A stretch of 64,000 bases of DNA from Achromobacter xylosoxidans A8 (GTDB taxonomy: Bacteria > Pseudomonadota > Gammaproteobacteria > Burkholderiales > Burkholderiaceae_B): positions 3,782,001 to 3,846,000 of the forward strand of contig NC_014640.1 in the NCBI RefSeq assembly GCF_000165835.1, read 5' to 3'. A program made the translations under genes and the position numbers. The first letter of the stretch is position 1. The number at the start of each line of letters is the position of its first letter. The notes under the pieces are model-generated. The model worked only from the letters and a program-made list of their open reading frames with translations. It made no database searches and was not told where the DNA came from. Positions 26,639 through 34,528 of this stretch are shown one piece after another.

Positions 26639-27583
26639 CTACCGTAGCGCGAACGGCCGCCGGTCGCCTGCACGGAACTGCCTCGGCTGCTCGCCGCTGT
26701 AGCGCTTGAACGCGATCGAGAACGCCGCCTCGGACTGGTAGCCCACCTGCCAGGCAATCCGGCCCACCGACATCGAAGTGTCGGCAAGCAGGCGCGCGGC
26801 TTCCTGCATCCGGATGCGAGTCACGTAATTGAAAATGCCCGCGCCCAGCTCGCGTTGCGCCGCGGCGATCAGCCGCGAGCGCGAGGTGCCGGCAGCGCTG
26901 GCCAGCATTTCCAACGTCCAAGGTCGGGAAATGTCGCGGTGGAACTCGCGCAGCGCCAGCGCCACCCTTGAATGCTCGGGCAGCGCTATCCATGCCGGCA
27001 GTAGCGCCGTGTGCGTAGCGATGTAGTGCCGGATCAAGTGGATCACGACCAACTCGGCCTGGCGCAATGCCACGGCGCGAAAACCCGGGCGCTGCGAAGT
27101 CAATTCGTCGCGGATGGATTCGGTCGCGCGGCACAGCCACAGCGGCAGTTCATCGAAGTCCAGTTGCAGCACGTCGGGCAACGCGTCGAACAGCGCTGTG
27201 CTCGTGCCCTTGGCCGGCGCCATGCCGGCGTAGAACGTCGACGTGACGCCCGTATCAGGCGACTCGCCGAACGCGAGCGTACGGAAGCGGTCGGCATTGG
27301 CGGGATTGCGCAGATCCACGGGTTGGTTGGGAGAGGTGTGCAACGCGTCCTGGACGATATGTTCCTGGGCGCGCAGGATCAGGCACACGGTCTTGTCGCG
27401 CACCGCGCTCTTTTGCCCCGAACGGGTCATGAGCAGGTTGCAGCCCGCGCCGGTGAACACATACAGCGACACCGGCCACACGCCGCCAGGCATGTGCACG
27501 GCCCATGGGCTGCTTGATTGCGCCTGACCCGCCTCGATCTCGGCGAGGCGGCAAGCGTCAAGCGCGGCGCTTATCGGGTCCAT
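26639..27583 (-). CDS. AraC-family transcriptional regulator
   Basis: A 314-residue regulator: an N-terminal cupin-like ligand-binding domain (about residues 1-190, with PWAVHMPGGVWPVSLYVFTGAGCNL) and a C-terminal double helix-turn-helix (HRDISRPWTLEMLASAAGTS and the second HTH MSVGRIAWQVGYQSEAAFSIAFKRYSGEQPRQFR is standard). It is divergent from the P450 operon across a 292-nt gap, so the P450 operon is the obvious target. Confidence 0.9.
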   Translation of the reverse strand: MDPISAALDACRLAEIEAGQAQSSSPWAVHMPGGVWPVSLYVFTGAGCNLLMTRSGQKSAVRDKTVCLILRAQEHIVQDALHTSPNQPVDLRNPANADRFRTLAFGESPDTGVTSTFYAGMAPAKGTSTALFDALPDVLQLDFDELPLWLCRATESIRDELTSQRPGFRAVALRQAELVVIHLIRHYIATHTALLPAWIALPEHSRVALALREFHRDISRPWTLEMLASAAGTSRSRLIAAAQRELGAGIFNYVTRIRMQEAARLLADTSMSVGRIAWQVGYQSEAAFSIAFKRYSGEQPRQFRAGDRRPFALR

Positions 27584-27875
27584 CTGTGTCCTTCATCCAT
27601 TTCGACCCTCCGGGGAGGGGCATGCGGCACCAATTTTTACTCGAGCGGCCATGCCGGAAGCTAAACACTGTCGGACAGGCGCGCAATCCGTGAATCCCCG
27701 AACATCCGGACAGCCCCCCGCCGGTGGCGCTTTCGCAAAAGGAAACGAGTCCCTTGCACGGCGGCGCGAAACCATACTCCCGCCAGGCCGACGCGCAGAC
27801 GTTCCGAGCACAGGAGACACTAAGCTGGGACTCAAGACGCGCGGCGGATCGTTCACCCATTTCAAGAAGAATGCG
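27584..27875. promoter_or_regulatory. Divergent control region, AraC regulator / P450 operon
   Basis: The 292-nt gap contains a direct repeat CGGACAG at 27672-27678 and 27707-27713 (35-nt period) with the first copy inside a near palindrome CTGTCGGACAG. AraC regulators often bind direct repeats, so these are candidate sites. I could not identify -35/-10 hexamers with confidence. Confidence 0.4.
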
Positions 27876-29096
27876 ATGCGCCCTACCGACATCCCCGATC
27901 TCAAGTCCGCGGCTTTCCTCGCCGACCGATATCCGACCTATCGCCGCCTGCAAAGCGACTTTCCTCATTTCGAGATGGACATCAATGGCGAAGAGTGCAT
28001 CGTCCTAACGCGTTACAGCGATGTGGACGAAGTGCTGCGCAATCCGCTGGCGACCGTGCAGCAGGCACCCGGCGTGTTTCCCGAGCGCATCGGCCAGGGC
28101 GCGGGGGCACGCTTCTATCGGGAGTCGCTGCCGAACATCGACGCGCCCGACCACACCCGCATCCGCCGCATCGTCACCCCTGCGTTCAATCCCAAGACCG
28201 TCGCCAACATGCGCGGCTGGGTGGAAAAGGTCATCGTCGAGCATTTGGACAGGCTCGAGGGCCAGGATGAAATCGACTTCGTGTCTTCGTTTGCCGACCC
28301 GGTGCCCGCGGAAATTGCTTGTCAGTTACTGCACGTGCCAGTGTCCGACGCCCCAGAGTTGTTCGCGCGTCAGCATGGCCTGAATGCGGTATTGAGCGTA
28401 TCGGACATCACGCCGGAACGTCTGGCCGAGGCTGATGCCTCGGCAGCCTACTACTACGAGTACATGGATGACGTGCTGGACACGCTCAAGGGCAAACTGC
28501 CCGAGGACGACTTCGTCGGCGCACTGATGGCCGCCGAGGGCGGGGACAACGGCCTGACGCGCTCCGAGCTGGTGACCACGCTGATCGGTTTCCTGGTGGC
28601 CAGCTACCACACCACCAAGGTGGCGATGACCAACACGGTACTGACCCTGCTGAACCACGACGGCGAACGGGCGCGGCTGGTGGCTCAGCCCGACCTGGCT
28701 CGCAACGCCTGGGAAGAGTCGCTGCGCTATGACTCGCCGGTGCATTTCGTGCACCGCTACGCGTCCGAGCCTCTCACGATCGGCGGCCAGCCCGTCGCGC
28801 AGGGCAAGCGGCTATTGCTGGGGCTGCATGCGGCGAGCCGGGACGAGAACCGCTTCGCGCAGGCCGATCACTACCTTATCGACCGTCCCGACAACCGCCA
28901 TCTGGCGTTCGCGGGCGGCGGCCATTTCTGCCTGGGGTCTCAGCTGTCCCGGCTGGAAGGCGACGTGCTGCTGCGCACGATCTTCCAGCGATTTCCCGCC
29001 ATGCGGCTGACGGAAACGCGCTTCGAGCGCGTGCCGGACCTGACCTTCCCGATGCTCCTGCGCATGACGGTCTCGCTCCGCGCCGGGCAAGGTTGA
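27876..29096 (+). CDS. Cytochrome P450 with His at the I-helix acid position
   Basis: Soluble bacterial P450 monooxygenase of 406 residues; it needs the ferredoxin and reductase encoded next. The heme Cys is Cys352 in FAGGGHFCLGSQLSR, and the ExxR pair is Glu281/Arg284. The I-helix reads LVASYHTTK (242-247 ASYHTT) where most P450s have A-G-x-(D/E)-T-T: the conserved acid is His245 and the Gly is Ser, while both Thr remain. I start at the ATG for MRPTDIPDLK, which is where the homologous fold begins; the open frame extends 225 nt upstream without family resemblance. It is the first gene of the six-gene operon. Substrate unknown; the ring-cleavage-type hydrolase downstream suggests an aromatic or cyclic compound. 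Confidence 0.92.
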   Translation: MRPTDIPDLKSAAFLADRYPTYRRLQSDFPHFEMDINGEECIVLTRYSDVDEVLRNPLATVQQAPGVFPERIGQGAGARFYRESLPNIDAPDHTRIRRIVTPAFNPKTVANMRGWVEKVIVEHLDRLEGQDEIDFVSSFADPVPAEIACQLLHVPVSDAPELFARQHGLNAVLSVSDITPERLAEADASAAYYYEYMDDVLDTLKGKLPEDDFVGALMAAEGGDNGLTRSELVTTLIGFLVASYHTTKVAMTNTVLTLLNHDGERARLVAQPDLARNAWEESLRYDSPVHFVHRYASEPLTIGGQPVAQGKRLLLGLHAASRDENRFAQADHYLIDRPDNRHLAFAGGGHFCLGSQLSRLEGDVLLRTIFQRFPAMRLTETRFERVPDLTFPMLLRMTVSLRAGQG

Positions 29097-29102
29097 ACGG
29101 CC

Positions 29103-29336
29103 ATGAGTCAAATCACTGTCCAGATCCTGAACGGCATGTGTTGCGGCTTCGGCAACTGCGCGGCGCTTTGCCCCCAGGTCTTCGCGCTCGACTACGACAC
29201 GAACCGGACGCGAATCGTGCCTGACGCGCCGCTGGCCGACTATGCGGCGGCGATCTCGCAGGCCGCCAGCGAGTGTCCGACACAGGCCATTTTCTTCAGC
29301 GCGTCCGACGACCCAGCGCGGGCTTCGCATGGTTGA
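29103..29336 (+). CDS. Small P450-associated ferredoxin (single Fe-S cluster)
   Basis: A 77-residue ferredoxin, the typical size of one-cluster [3Fe-4S]/[4Fe-4S] proteins found beside bacterial P450s. Cysteines are at 13, 14, 19, 23 and 58 (GMCCGFGNCAALCP and ECPTQAI). Cys13, Cys19 and Cys58 give the normal [3Fe-4S] ligand set; Cys23, followed by Pro, and the extra Cys14 are unusual, and the fourth-ligand position 16 is Phe. It should carry electrons from the reductase to the P450. It is 6 nt after the P450 and overlaps the reductase gene by 8 nt. Confidence 0.9.
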   Translation: MSQITVQILNGMCCGFGNCAALCPQVFALDYDTNRTRIVPDAPLADYAAAISQAASECPTQAIFFSASDDPARASHG

Positions 29337-30318
29337 GCACGCTCCGGGCCGTGAGACGGCGGATTGGCGGCCAATGCTGCTGGCGGGGCGCCAGCGGATC
29401 GCCGAAAACATCTATGCGGTGACGCTGGCCTGCGAACAGGGCGCGCCGCTGCCCGACATCGCGCCGGGCGATCACATCGAAGTACAGGTGCCGGGCGGCA
29501 CGCGCGCCTACTCGCTGTGCAATCCACCCGACGCGCGGGATGGCTACCACTTGGCCATCCATTGCGCGTCCGCGCACGGCGTAGCGCATTATCTGTGCGA
29601 GACGCATGCCATCGGCGCGCCCTTGCTGGTGCGAGGGCCGCGCAATCTTTTCGCGCTGTCGCCCCGACATCGTCGGGTTGTGCTGGTCGCGGGGGGCATC
29701 GGCATCACGCCCATCATCGCGATGGCGGAATACCTGGCGCGGCGCGGCCTGGACTTCGCGATGCACTACTGCGCGCGCCGCCGCGCCGCCGCCGCGTTCC
29801 TGAACCGGCTCGATGCCGGCGCCTGCCGGCACCAGGTGCGATACCACTTCGATGACGAACCCGAGGACGGGAGGTTGGACCTGGACAGGCTGTTTGCCGA
29901 CCTGGACGCGGACCAGCACGTGTATCTATGCGGTCCGAACGCGATGCTGGCCGACGCCGTGGCTTCGGCCGAGCGGCATGGCCTGGCCGGCCGCCTGCAT
30001 TACGAGCGCTTCGGCGCGAGCCGGCCGCCAGCGGCACAGGCGGCGGCAGAGGGAGCATTCGAAGTGGTGGCGGCACGCAGTGGCCGGCGCGTCGACGTGC
30101 CGCCGGACTGCTCGATCGCCACCGCGCTGGCCCGCGCCGGCGTGGAGGTACCGCTGTCCTGCGAGCAGGGCGTGTGCGGCATGTGCATGACGCGGGTCCT
30201 CGACGGCATCCCCGACCATCGCGACGACGTGCTGTCGGAGGCCGAGCGCGCGTCGAACAACCTCATCTTGCCCTGCGTTTCGCGCGCAAAGTCGGCGTCG
30301 CTCACGCTGGACCTTTGA
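29329..30318 (+). CDS. Phthalate-dioxygenase-type reductase with C-terminal [2Fe-2S] domain
   Basis: A 329-residue flavoprotein-iron-sulfur reductase (PDR/VanB family): flavin-binding RAYSLCN (residues 59-65), NAD(P)-binding GGIGITPIIAMAEYL and YLCGPNAML, then a plant-type [2Fe-2S] domain with CEQGVCGMCMTRVLDG and a distal Cys in LILPCVS. It takes electrons from NAD(P)H. Having both this built-in [2Fe-2S] domain and a separate ferredoxin for one P450 is uncommon; electrons may pass reductase to ferredoxin to P450, or the ferredoxin may be bypassed. The chosen ATG overlaps the ferredoxin stop by 8 nt; longer upstream reading would run inside the ferredoxin gene. Confidence 0.9.
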   Translation: MVEHAPGRETADWRPMLLAGRQRIAENIYAVTLACEQGAPLPDIAPGDHIEVQVPGGTRAYSLCNPPDARDGYHLAIHCASAHGVAHYLCETHAIGAPLLVRGPRNLFALSPRHRRVVLVAGGIGITPIIAMAEYLARRGLDFAMHYCARRRAAAAFLNRLDAGACRHQVRYHFDDEPEDGRLDLDRLFADLDADQHVYLCGPNAMLADAVASAERHGLAGRLHYERFGASRPPAAQAAAEGAFEVVAARSGRRVDVPPDCSIATALARAGVEVPLSCEQGVCGMCMTRVLDGIPDHRDDVLSEAERASNNLILPCVSRAKSASLTLDL

Positions 30319-30405
30319 GTCGGCGCGCGGGGGCAATCGAACATCACTTGCACCCGTCATCCGGTTCGCTGGCGGTCGGGCGCCACAACATACCTAGGAG
30401 ATAGG

Positions 30406-31284
30406 ATGAAACTTGCCATGTTCCACGAGGGCGGCCGAGACCGCCTGGGCGTCGTCGAGGCGGACGCGATCATCGACGTGACCGCGGACCTACCGGCGTT
30501 GTCGCCCGATCTTGCCGACTGGCTGCCAGGGCAGGACACGTCGTGGCGGCTGCTTGCGCTGCTGGCGCGCGAGTCCAGAGCACGCCTGCCGCTGTCCGCC
30601 GTGCGGCTGCTGCCGCCGCTGCGGCGGCCGTCAGCGTTTCTGGCCATCGGCGGCAACTATGCCTCGCATCTGCGGGAGATCGCCCGTTTGAACGTCAGCG
30701 TGGGAGAGCACCAGATCTGGTTCAACAAGCAGGCCTCCTGCATTACCGGGCCGTTCGATGACCTGATCATTCCCCCGGGTATGTCGACGCTGGACTACGA
30801 AGTGGAACTGGCGGTGGTTATTGGCCGGCGTTGCCGCAACGTGCGAGCCCGCGACGCCATCCACTACATCGCCGGATACACAGTCTGCAACGACGCCAGC
30901 ATCCGCGAACGCCATCACCGCAGTCCGACCATCACGCTGGCCAAGTCATTCGATTCGCTGGGCCCGCTGGGGCCGTGGCTGGTCACGGCCGACGAGATCG
31001 CCGACCCGCACGCGCTCCAGATCCGCACCTGGGTCAATGGCGAACTGCGGCAAGACGGCAACACGGCGGAGATGCGCTTCAACATCTTCGATCAGATCGA
31101 GGAGCTGAGCAGCGCCATGACACTGGAGCCCGGCGATGTGTTGGCCACGGGCACGCCGGCGGGCATCGGCGCCGCGCGCCAACCGCCGTTGTTCCTCGCG
31201 CCGGGCGACGTCGTTCGCATGCATATCGAAGGCATCGGCGACATCAGGAACCGCGTCGTGGCCGCACCGCCTGCGCAGGCCTGA
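30406..31284 (+). CDS. Fumarylacetoacetate hydrolase-family protein
   Basis: A 292-residue FAH-fold enzyme. The catalytic domain has the metal ligands in STLDYEVELAVVIGRRC (two Glu) and CNDASIRERHH (Asp), and the substrate loop TPAGIGAARQPP. This family cleaves C-C bonds of acylpyruvates or decarboxylates/hydrates ring-fission products of aromatic catabolism. AGGAG precedes the ATG by 7 nt. It is the fourth gene of the P450 operon and probably acts late in the pathway that the P450 begins. Confidence 0.88.
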   Translation: MKLAMFHEGGRDRLGVVEADAIIDVTADLPALSPDLADWLPGQDTSWRLLALLARESRARLPLSAVRLLPPLRRPSAFLAIGGNYASHLREIARLNVSVGEHQIWFNKQASCITGPFDDLIIPPGMSTLDYEVELAVVIGRRCRNVRARDAIHYIAGYTVCNDASIRERHHRSPTITLAKSFDSLGPLGPWLVTADEIADPHALQIRTWVNGELRQDGNTAEMRFNIFDQIEELSSAMTLEPGDVLATGTPAGIGAARQPPLFLAPGDVVRMHIEGIGDIRNRVVAAPPAQA

Positions 31285-31354
31285 ACGGCGGCGCCACATC
31301 CCGCGCCACCGTCTTGATGGCGGCGCCCGCACCTTCCAAGCAGGACTTCCGATC

Positions 31355-32152
31355 ATGCTATGCATCACGTTTGACAACTTCGGTAGCGCGGCCGGCGACG
31401 CGCTGCCCTGGCCTTGCCCCGCCAGCATTCCCACCGCCGAATGGGCTGCCTACAACCAAATCGGCCTGGAGTTGGGCCATCCGCGCATCCTCCAGCTGTT
31501 GGATGAATTACAGATCCGCTGCACCTATTTCGCCGAGGGCTATGCAGCCCTGCGGTATCCGGATGAGTTGCTGGCCTGGCATGCGGCCGGGCATGAGATT
31601 GCCATGCACGGCTGGAAACATGAAATGTGGACGGGCATCGCCTCGCGCGAAGAAGAAGACCGCCTGATCCAGCTCGCCGTATCGAGCATCCGCGGGTTGA
31701 CAGGGCTGGCGCCGGTGGGTTTCCGGCCGCCGGGGCTGGCCATCAATCCCTGGACGGACGAGGCGCTGGCGGCGCACGGCATCCGCTATGTGTCGCTGGC
31801 GCTGCCTGGCAGGACCGACGCGACGACGATGCCGACGCGGGTGGCGGTGCTGCCTACCGATCCCGCGCTGATCGATGGCGCGGTCATCCATCCACGATTC
31901 GGCGGCATTTTCGGCACGCTGGACGCGACGGCAGCCTATGAGCAGCTGTATCGGTCCGCGCTGACCCACGAGACGGCGCGTCCCGACGAACCCTGGGTGC
32001 TGGTCGTGCATCCGTTCACCTCGGGCAACCGGGCCTGGTTCGGCTTTGAGGATTTCATGCGGCGCCTGGCCTTGGCATTCGGCCCCGCGCGTTTTGCGCT
32101 GGCGAAGGACGCGGTGCCATCAATGACGCACGCCCGCGCGCCCCTGGATTGA
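31355..32152 (+). CDS. Polysaccharide deacetylase-family (NodB-fold) hydrolase
   Basis: A 265-residue NodB-homology protein with no signal peptide, so probably cytosolic. Motif 1 is ITFDNFG, where the catalytic Asp is kept but the second Asp, usually a metal ligand, is Asn; motif 2 MHGWKHE supplies the His-x3-His pair; motif 3 FRPPGLAINPWT and motif 5 VLVVHPF are present. Cytosolic members of this fold act on small amides or imides (PuuE allantoinase is an example), so a ring-opening or amide-hydrolysing step fits better than a polysaccharide. AGGA lies before the ATG. Fifth gene of the P450 operon. Confidence 0.82.
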   Translation: MLCITFDNFGSAAGDALPWPCPASIPTAEWAAYNQIGLELGHPRILQLLDELQIRCTYFAEGYAALRYPDELLAWHAAGHEIAMHGWKHEMWTGIASREEEDRLIQLAVSSIRGLTGLAPVGFRPPGLAINPWTDEALAAHGIRYVSLALPGRTDATTMPTRVAVLPTDPALIDGAVIHPRFGGIFGTLDATAAYEQLYRSALTHETARPDEPWVLVVHPFTSGNRAWFGFEDFMRRLALAFGPARFALAKDAVPSMTHARAPLD

Positions 32153-32257
32153 TATCAGACCGTCCGTCTGTGCATCGGCGCGGGCCGGCAGGCCCTGCGG
32201 GCCCGCGCCATTTAAGCAGCAGTCGCACACACAAAATACATATAAGGGAGACAAATC

Positions 32258-33184
32258 ATGAGGCATTTCGTTTTCATCGGCATCCTGCTCTGGGCCTGTG
32301 CGCGCAACGCGCTGGCGGCGCAAGGTGTGACCTATGGTGGTCCGGTCGGGGGCACCGACATACAGAGCGCCTACTTGCCGCCGCATCCGGGCCTATATGG
32401 TTCGGCCATCGCCGTGGGCGCGTTGGGGGAAAAGTTCTATGACAACGCCGGGCAGAGTTCCACGACTTCCGGAAGGCTGCCAGGCGGAATTGCGCAGTTC
32501 GGTCTTCTCTTTGTCTATCCGCATAAGCTGTTCGGTGGGACCCTGGGCAGTTCCGTCTCCACTGGCTACGGTTGGGGCAGTATCACCGTCAACGGCAAGC
32601 ATCAGAACTTCAAGGGTATGAACGACATCTACACCGACGTACTCATGTGGAGCAAGCATCTTGGCACTGTCGAAGAGGGCCGACCGCGCGGCTTGACGAT
32701 GAAGCTGGGGTATTCGATGGTACTGCCCACTGGCAAGTACGACGCGAAAGAACTGTACACGACAGGACGCAATACGCTCTATTACATCCCGAACGGTGCG
32801 TTCACCTATCTGACCGGGCCGAATTTCTTGGGCGACGGCACCGAGTTCAGCATGAGCTATTTCCTGGACATTGCCCGCAAGAATTCTGCGACCGGCTACC
32901 GGAACGGGATGGTGGTGGACGTGGACATGGCGATCAGTGAGGTCATCGGTCGATGGCAGCTGGGCGTGGCGGGGTACTACGCGCGCCAGATCGCCGACGA
33001 CAGGCTGAACGGGCAACGTGTGTCGGGTAATCGCTTCGCCAGCGCGGCGGTCGGGCCGGTCATCGCGTACAACATGCCGGACTGCAAATGCAGCGTCAAG
33101 TTCAAGGCACAGTTCTCCGTGTTCACGCGAAATTCACTGGCGCCTAACGCCGCCTATCTATTCTTCAACAAAGCATTCAACTAG
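32258..33184 (+). CDS. Outer-membrane MetA-pathway-of-phenol-degradation-type channel
   Basis: A 308-residue protein with a signal peptide (IGILLWACARNALAA, about residue 20) and a beta-barrel pattern of alternating aromatic residues ending in Phe-Asn (LFFNKAFN). It resembles the Phenol_MetA_deg family, outer-membrane proteins found in operons for degradation of phenols and other hydrophobic compounds and thought to help their uptake. AGGGAGA precedes the ATG. It is the last gene of the P450 operon and is followed by palindromic repeat A with a T-run. Confidence 0.85.
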   Translation: MRHFVFIGILLWACARNALAAQGVTYGGPVGGTDIQSAYLPPHPGLYGSAIAVGALGEKFYDNAGQSSTTSGRLPGGIAQFGLLFVYPHKLFGGTLGSSVSTGYGWGSITVNGKHQNFKGMNDIYTDVLMWSKHLGTVEEGRPRGLTMKLGYSMVLPTGKYDAKELYTTGRNTLYYIPNGAFTYLTGPNFLGDGTEFSMSYFLDIARKNSATGYRNGMVVDVDMAISEVIGRWQLGVAGYYARQIADDRLNGQRVSGNRFASAAVGPVIAYNMPDCKCSVKFKAQFSVFTRNSLAPNAAYLFFNKAFN

Positions 33185-33270
33185 AGCGAACTATGAATAT
33201 GACGCGATGTTTCAGCGATAAAACCACCGCTTGCTGCGTTGGGCCGGTGTGCTGTTGTCTTAGAAGATAA

Positions 33271-33329
33271 GGTGTCAGACTACAATTTCACAGTATCTAA
33301 GTGGCGAAATTGTAGTCTGACACCTTTTT
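33271..33329 (+). repeat. Palindromic repeat copy A, also terminator of the P450 operon
   Basis: GGTGTCAGACTACAATTTC (33271-33289) and its perfect reverse complement (33306-33324) enclose a 16-nt spacer and are followed by TTTTT. As RNA this is a 19-bp stem with a U-run, which would end the P450 operon. It is the best-preserved member of a family with further copies at 34443, 39846 and 42022. Confidence 0.85.
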
Positions 33330-33369
33330 CTGCGTCACCATCGGCCCTTCCGACGATACCGCGCACCCT

Positions 33370-34146
33370 TTAGGAGGCTGGATAGAACGCGCGACATTCG
33401 CTGCCAAGATGCCCATCCGCCATGACGTTACCGCTGCAGCAGTCCAACCCATCGCGTCCGACATAGCTACCGGCGTAACAGGCCCCTGGCAGCAGCTTTT
33501 TCCAGGTTACGCCTTTGGAATTCGGCCCCCCCGTACCTCTAGCCTCATAGGCGCAGTCGCTCGATCTCTGCTGCGCGACTGGCTTGGTCTTGTTGAACTG
33601 CGTAGCTCCCAGAGATCTACATTGCTGATAGCTGACCAGATCCGTCTCCTGCTGTGCTTTGGCCTGGGCTACCAGATCTTTGCAAGTCACGTGTTCCGGC
33701 GTGCGAATACAGTTGATTCTGTTTTTGAGGGCCGTAGCGTCCCGGATCAACTCATCGCATTTCTTCTTTAGCGATGGCAGCCCATCCGTACTTTGGCAGC
33801 GTGCCTCGAAAAACGCAGGCGTGAAGTCGAATGTATTTTTGCTCGGACCGGCGCCACGGTACATCACGATGAGACACTGCTTCCTGCCTGAAGCAATGCA
33901 TACTTCGCAATCGGCTCCCTTTGTGCATGCACTATACGAGGCAGTGGTGCTCGCAGGTGTGTGCGCATACTCTGTGCCGTTCAGTTTGGCATCAAACACC
34001 ACGTGCGCATCACAGTTGGCAGGACAGGACTTGCCATCCGCGTACATGGTCAGTCGGATCTCGGACGCCTGCACCCCACCCGACCAAATAAAAAACCCCA
34101 GCATCAATACTATTGCCCGAAAAATATGAACAATTTTCGTTTTCAT
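33370..34146 (-). CDS. Secreted cysteine-rich hypothetical protein
   Basis: Not a family I recognise. 258 residues with a clear signal peptide (IVLMLGFFIWSGGVQA, cleavage near residue 27). The mature part has 16 Cys, an even number that suggests eight disulfides, in clusters such as SACTKGADCEVC, DCCSG and SECRAFYP. Codon use is much less GC-rich than in the neighbouring P450 operon, pointing to recent acquisition. It lies in the accessory island between palindromic repeat A and an IS3 remnant, on the same strand as phyH and cysS but separated from them by IS debris. Confidence 0.7.
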   Translation of the reverse strand: MKTKIVHIFRAIVLMLGFFIWSGGVQASEIRLTMYADGKSCPANCDAHVVFDAKLNGTEYAHTPASTTASYSACTKGADCEVCIASGRKQCLIVMYRGAGPSKNTFDFTPAFFEARCQSTDGLPSLKKKCDELIRDATALKNRINCIRTPEHVTCKDLVAQAKAQQETDLVSYQQCRSLGATQFNKTKPVAQQRSSDCAYEARGTGGPNSKGVTWKKLLPGACYAGSYVGRDGLDCCSGNVMADGHLGSECRAFYPAS

Positions 34147-34233
34147 AGATGTGACTCCATTTAGTAAATAGCTGTCTTAGGAGCTTGCCAGCATCAGTGC
34201 AAAGAACCAATCTGGCTCTGGAGTTATCAGGGT

Positions 34234-34434
34234 TCAGTGGACACCTAATTTCCGCTTGCTATGCGCAGCTTCAAACTCATTCGGACTAACACCGCCGAGA
34301 TAGCTGTGTCGTCGCACTGAATTGTAGAAATCATCAATGTACTCGGCCAAGCTTAAAGTAGCAGCATCGCGGTCCGAGTAGATATGCTTCTTGATGTGCT
34401 CCTTCTTCCGGCCACCGAAGAACGACTCGGCTAC
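34234..34434 (-). mobile_element. IS3-family transposase (OrfB) C-terminal remnant
   Basis: The translation AESFFGGRKKEHIKKHIYSD followed by LAEYIDDFYNSVRRHSYLGG and VSPNEFEAA is the end of an IS3-group integrase-fold transposase, including the third catalytic Glu in AESFF. Everything before AESFF, with the other catalytic Asp residues, is missing; the frame continues instead into palindromic repeat B. About 66 residues remain, so it is inactive debris. Confidence 0.88.
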
Positions 34435-34442
34435 GAGGAAAA

Positions 34443-34495
34443 GGTGGCAGACTACAATTTCGCCACCGACTGCTGCGGAATTGTAGTTTGACACC
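34443..34495. repeat. Palindromic repeat copy B
   Basis: GGTGGCAGACTACAATTTC (34443-34461), a 15-nt spacer and GGAATTGTAGTTTGACACC (34477-34495). The arms pair with three mismatches. It abuts the truncated edge of the IS3 remnant. Confidence 0.8.
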
Positions 34496-34528
34496 TTTCT
34501 TGTTGAATCCCCCCCGCAGCTCCCGCCC

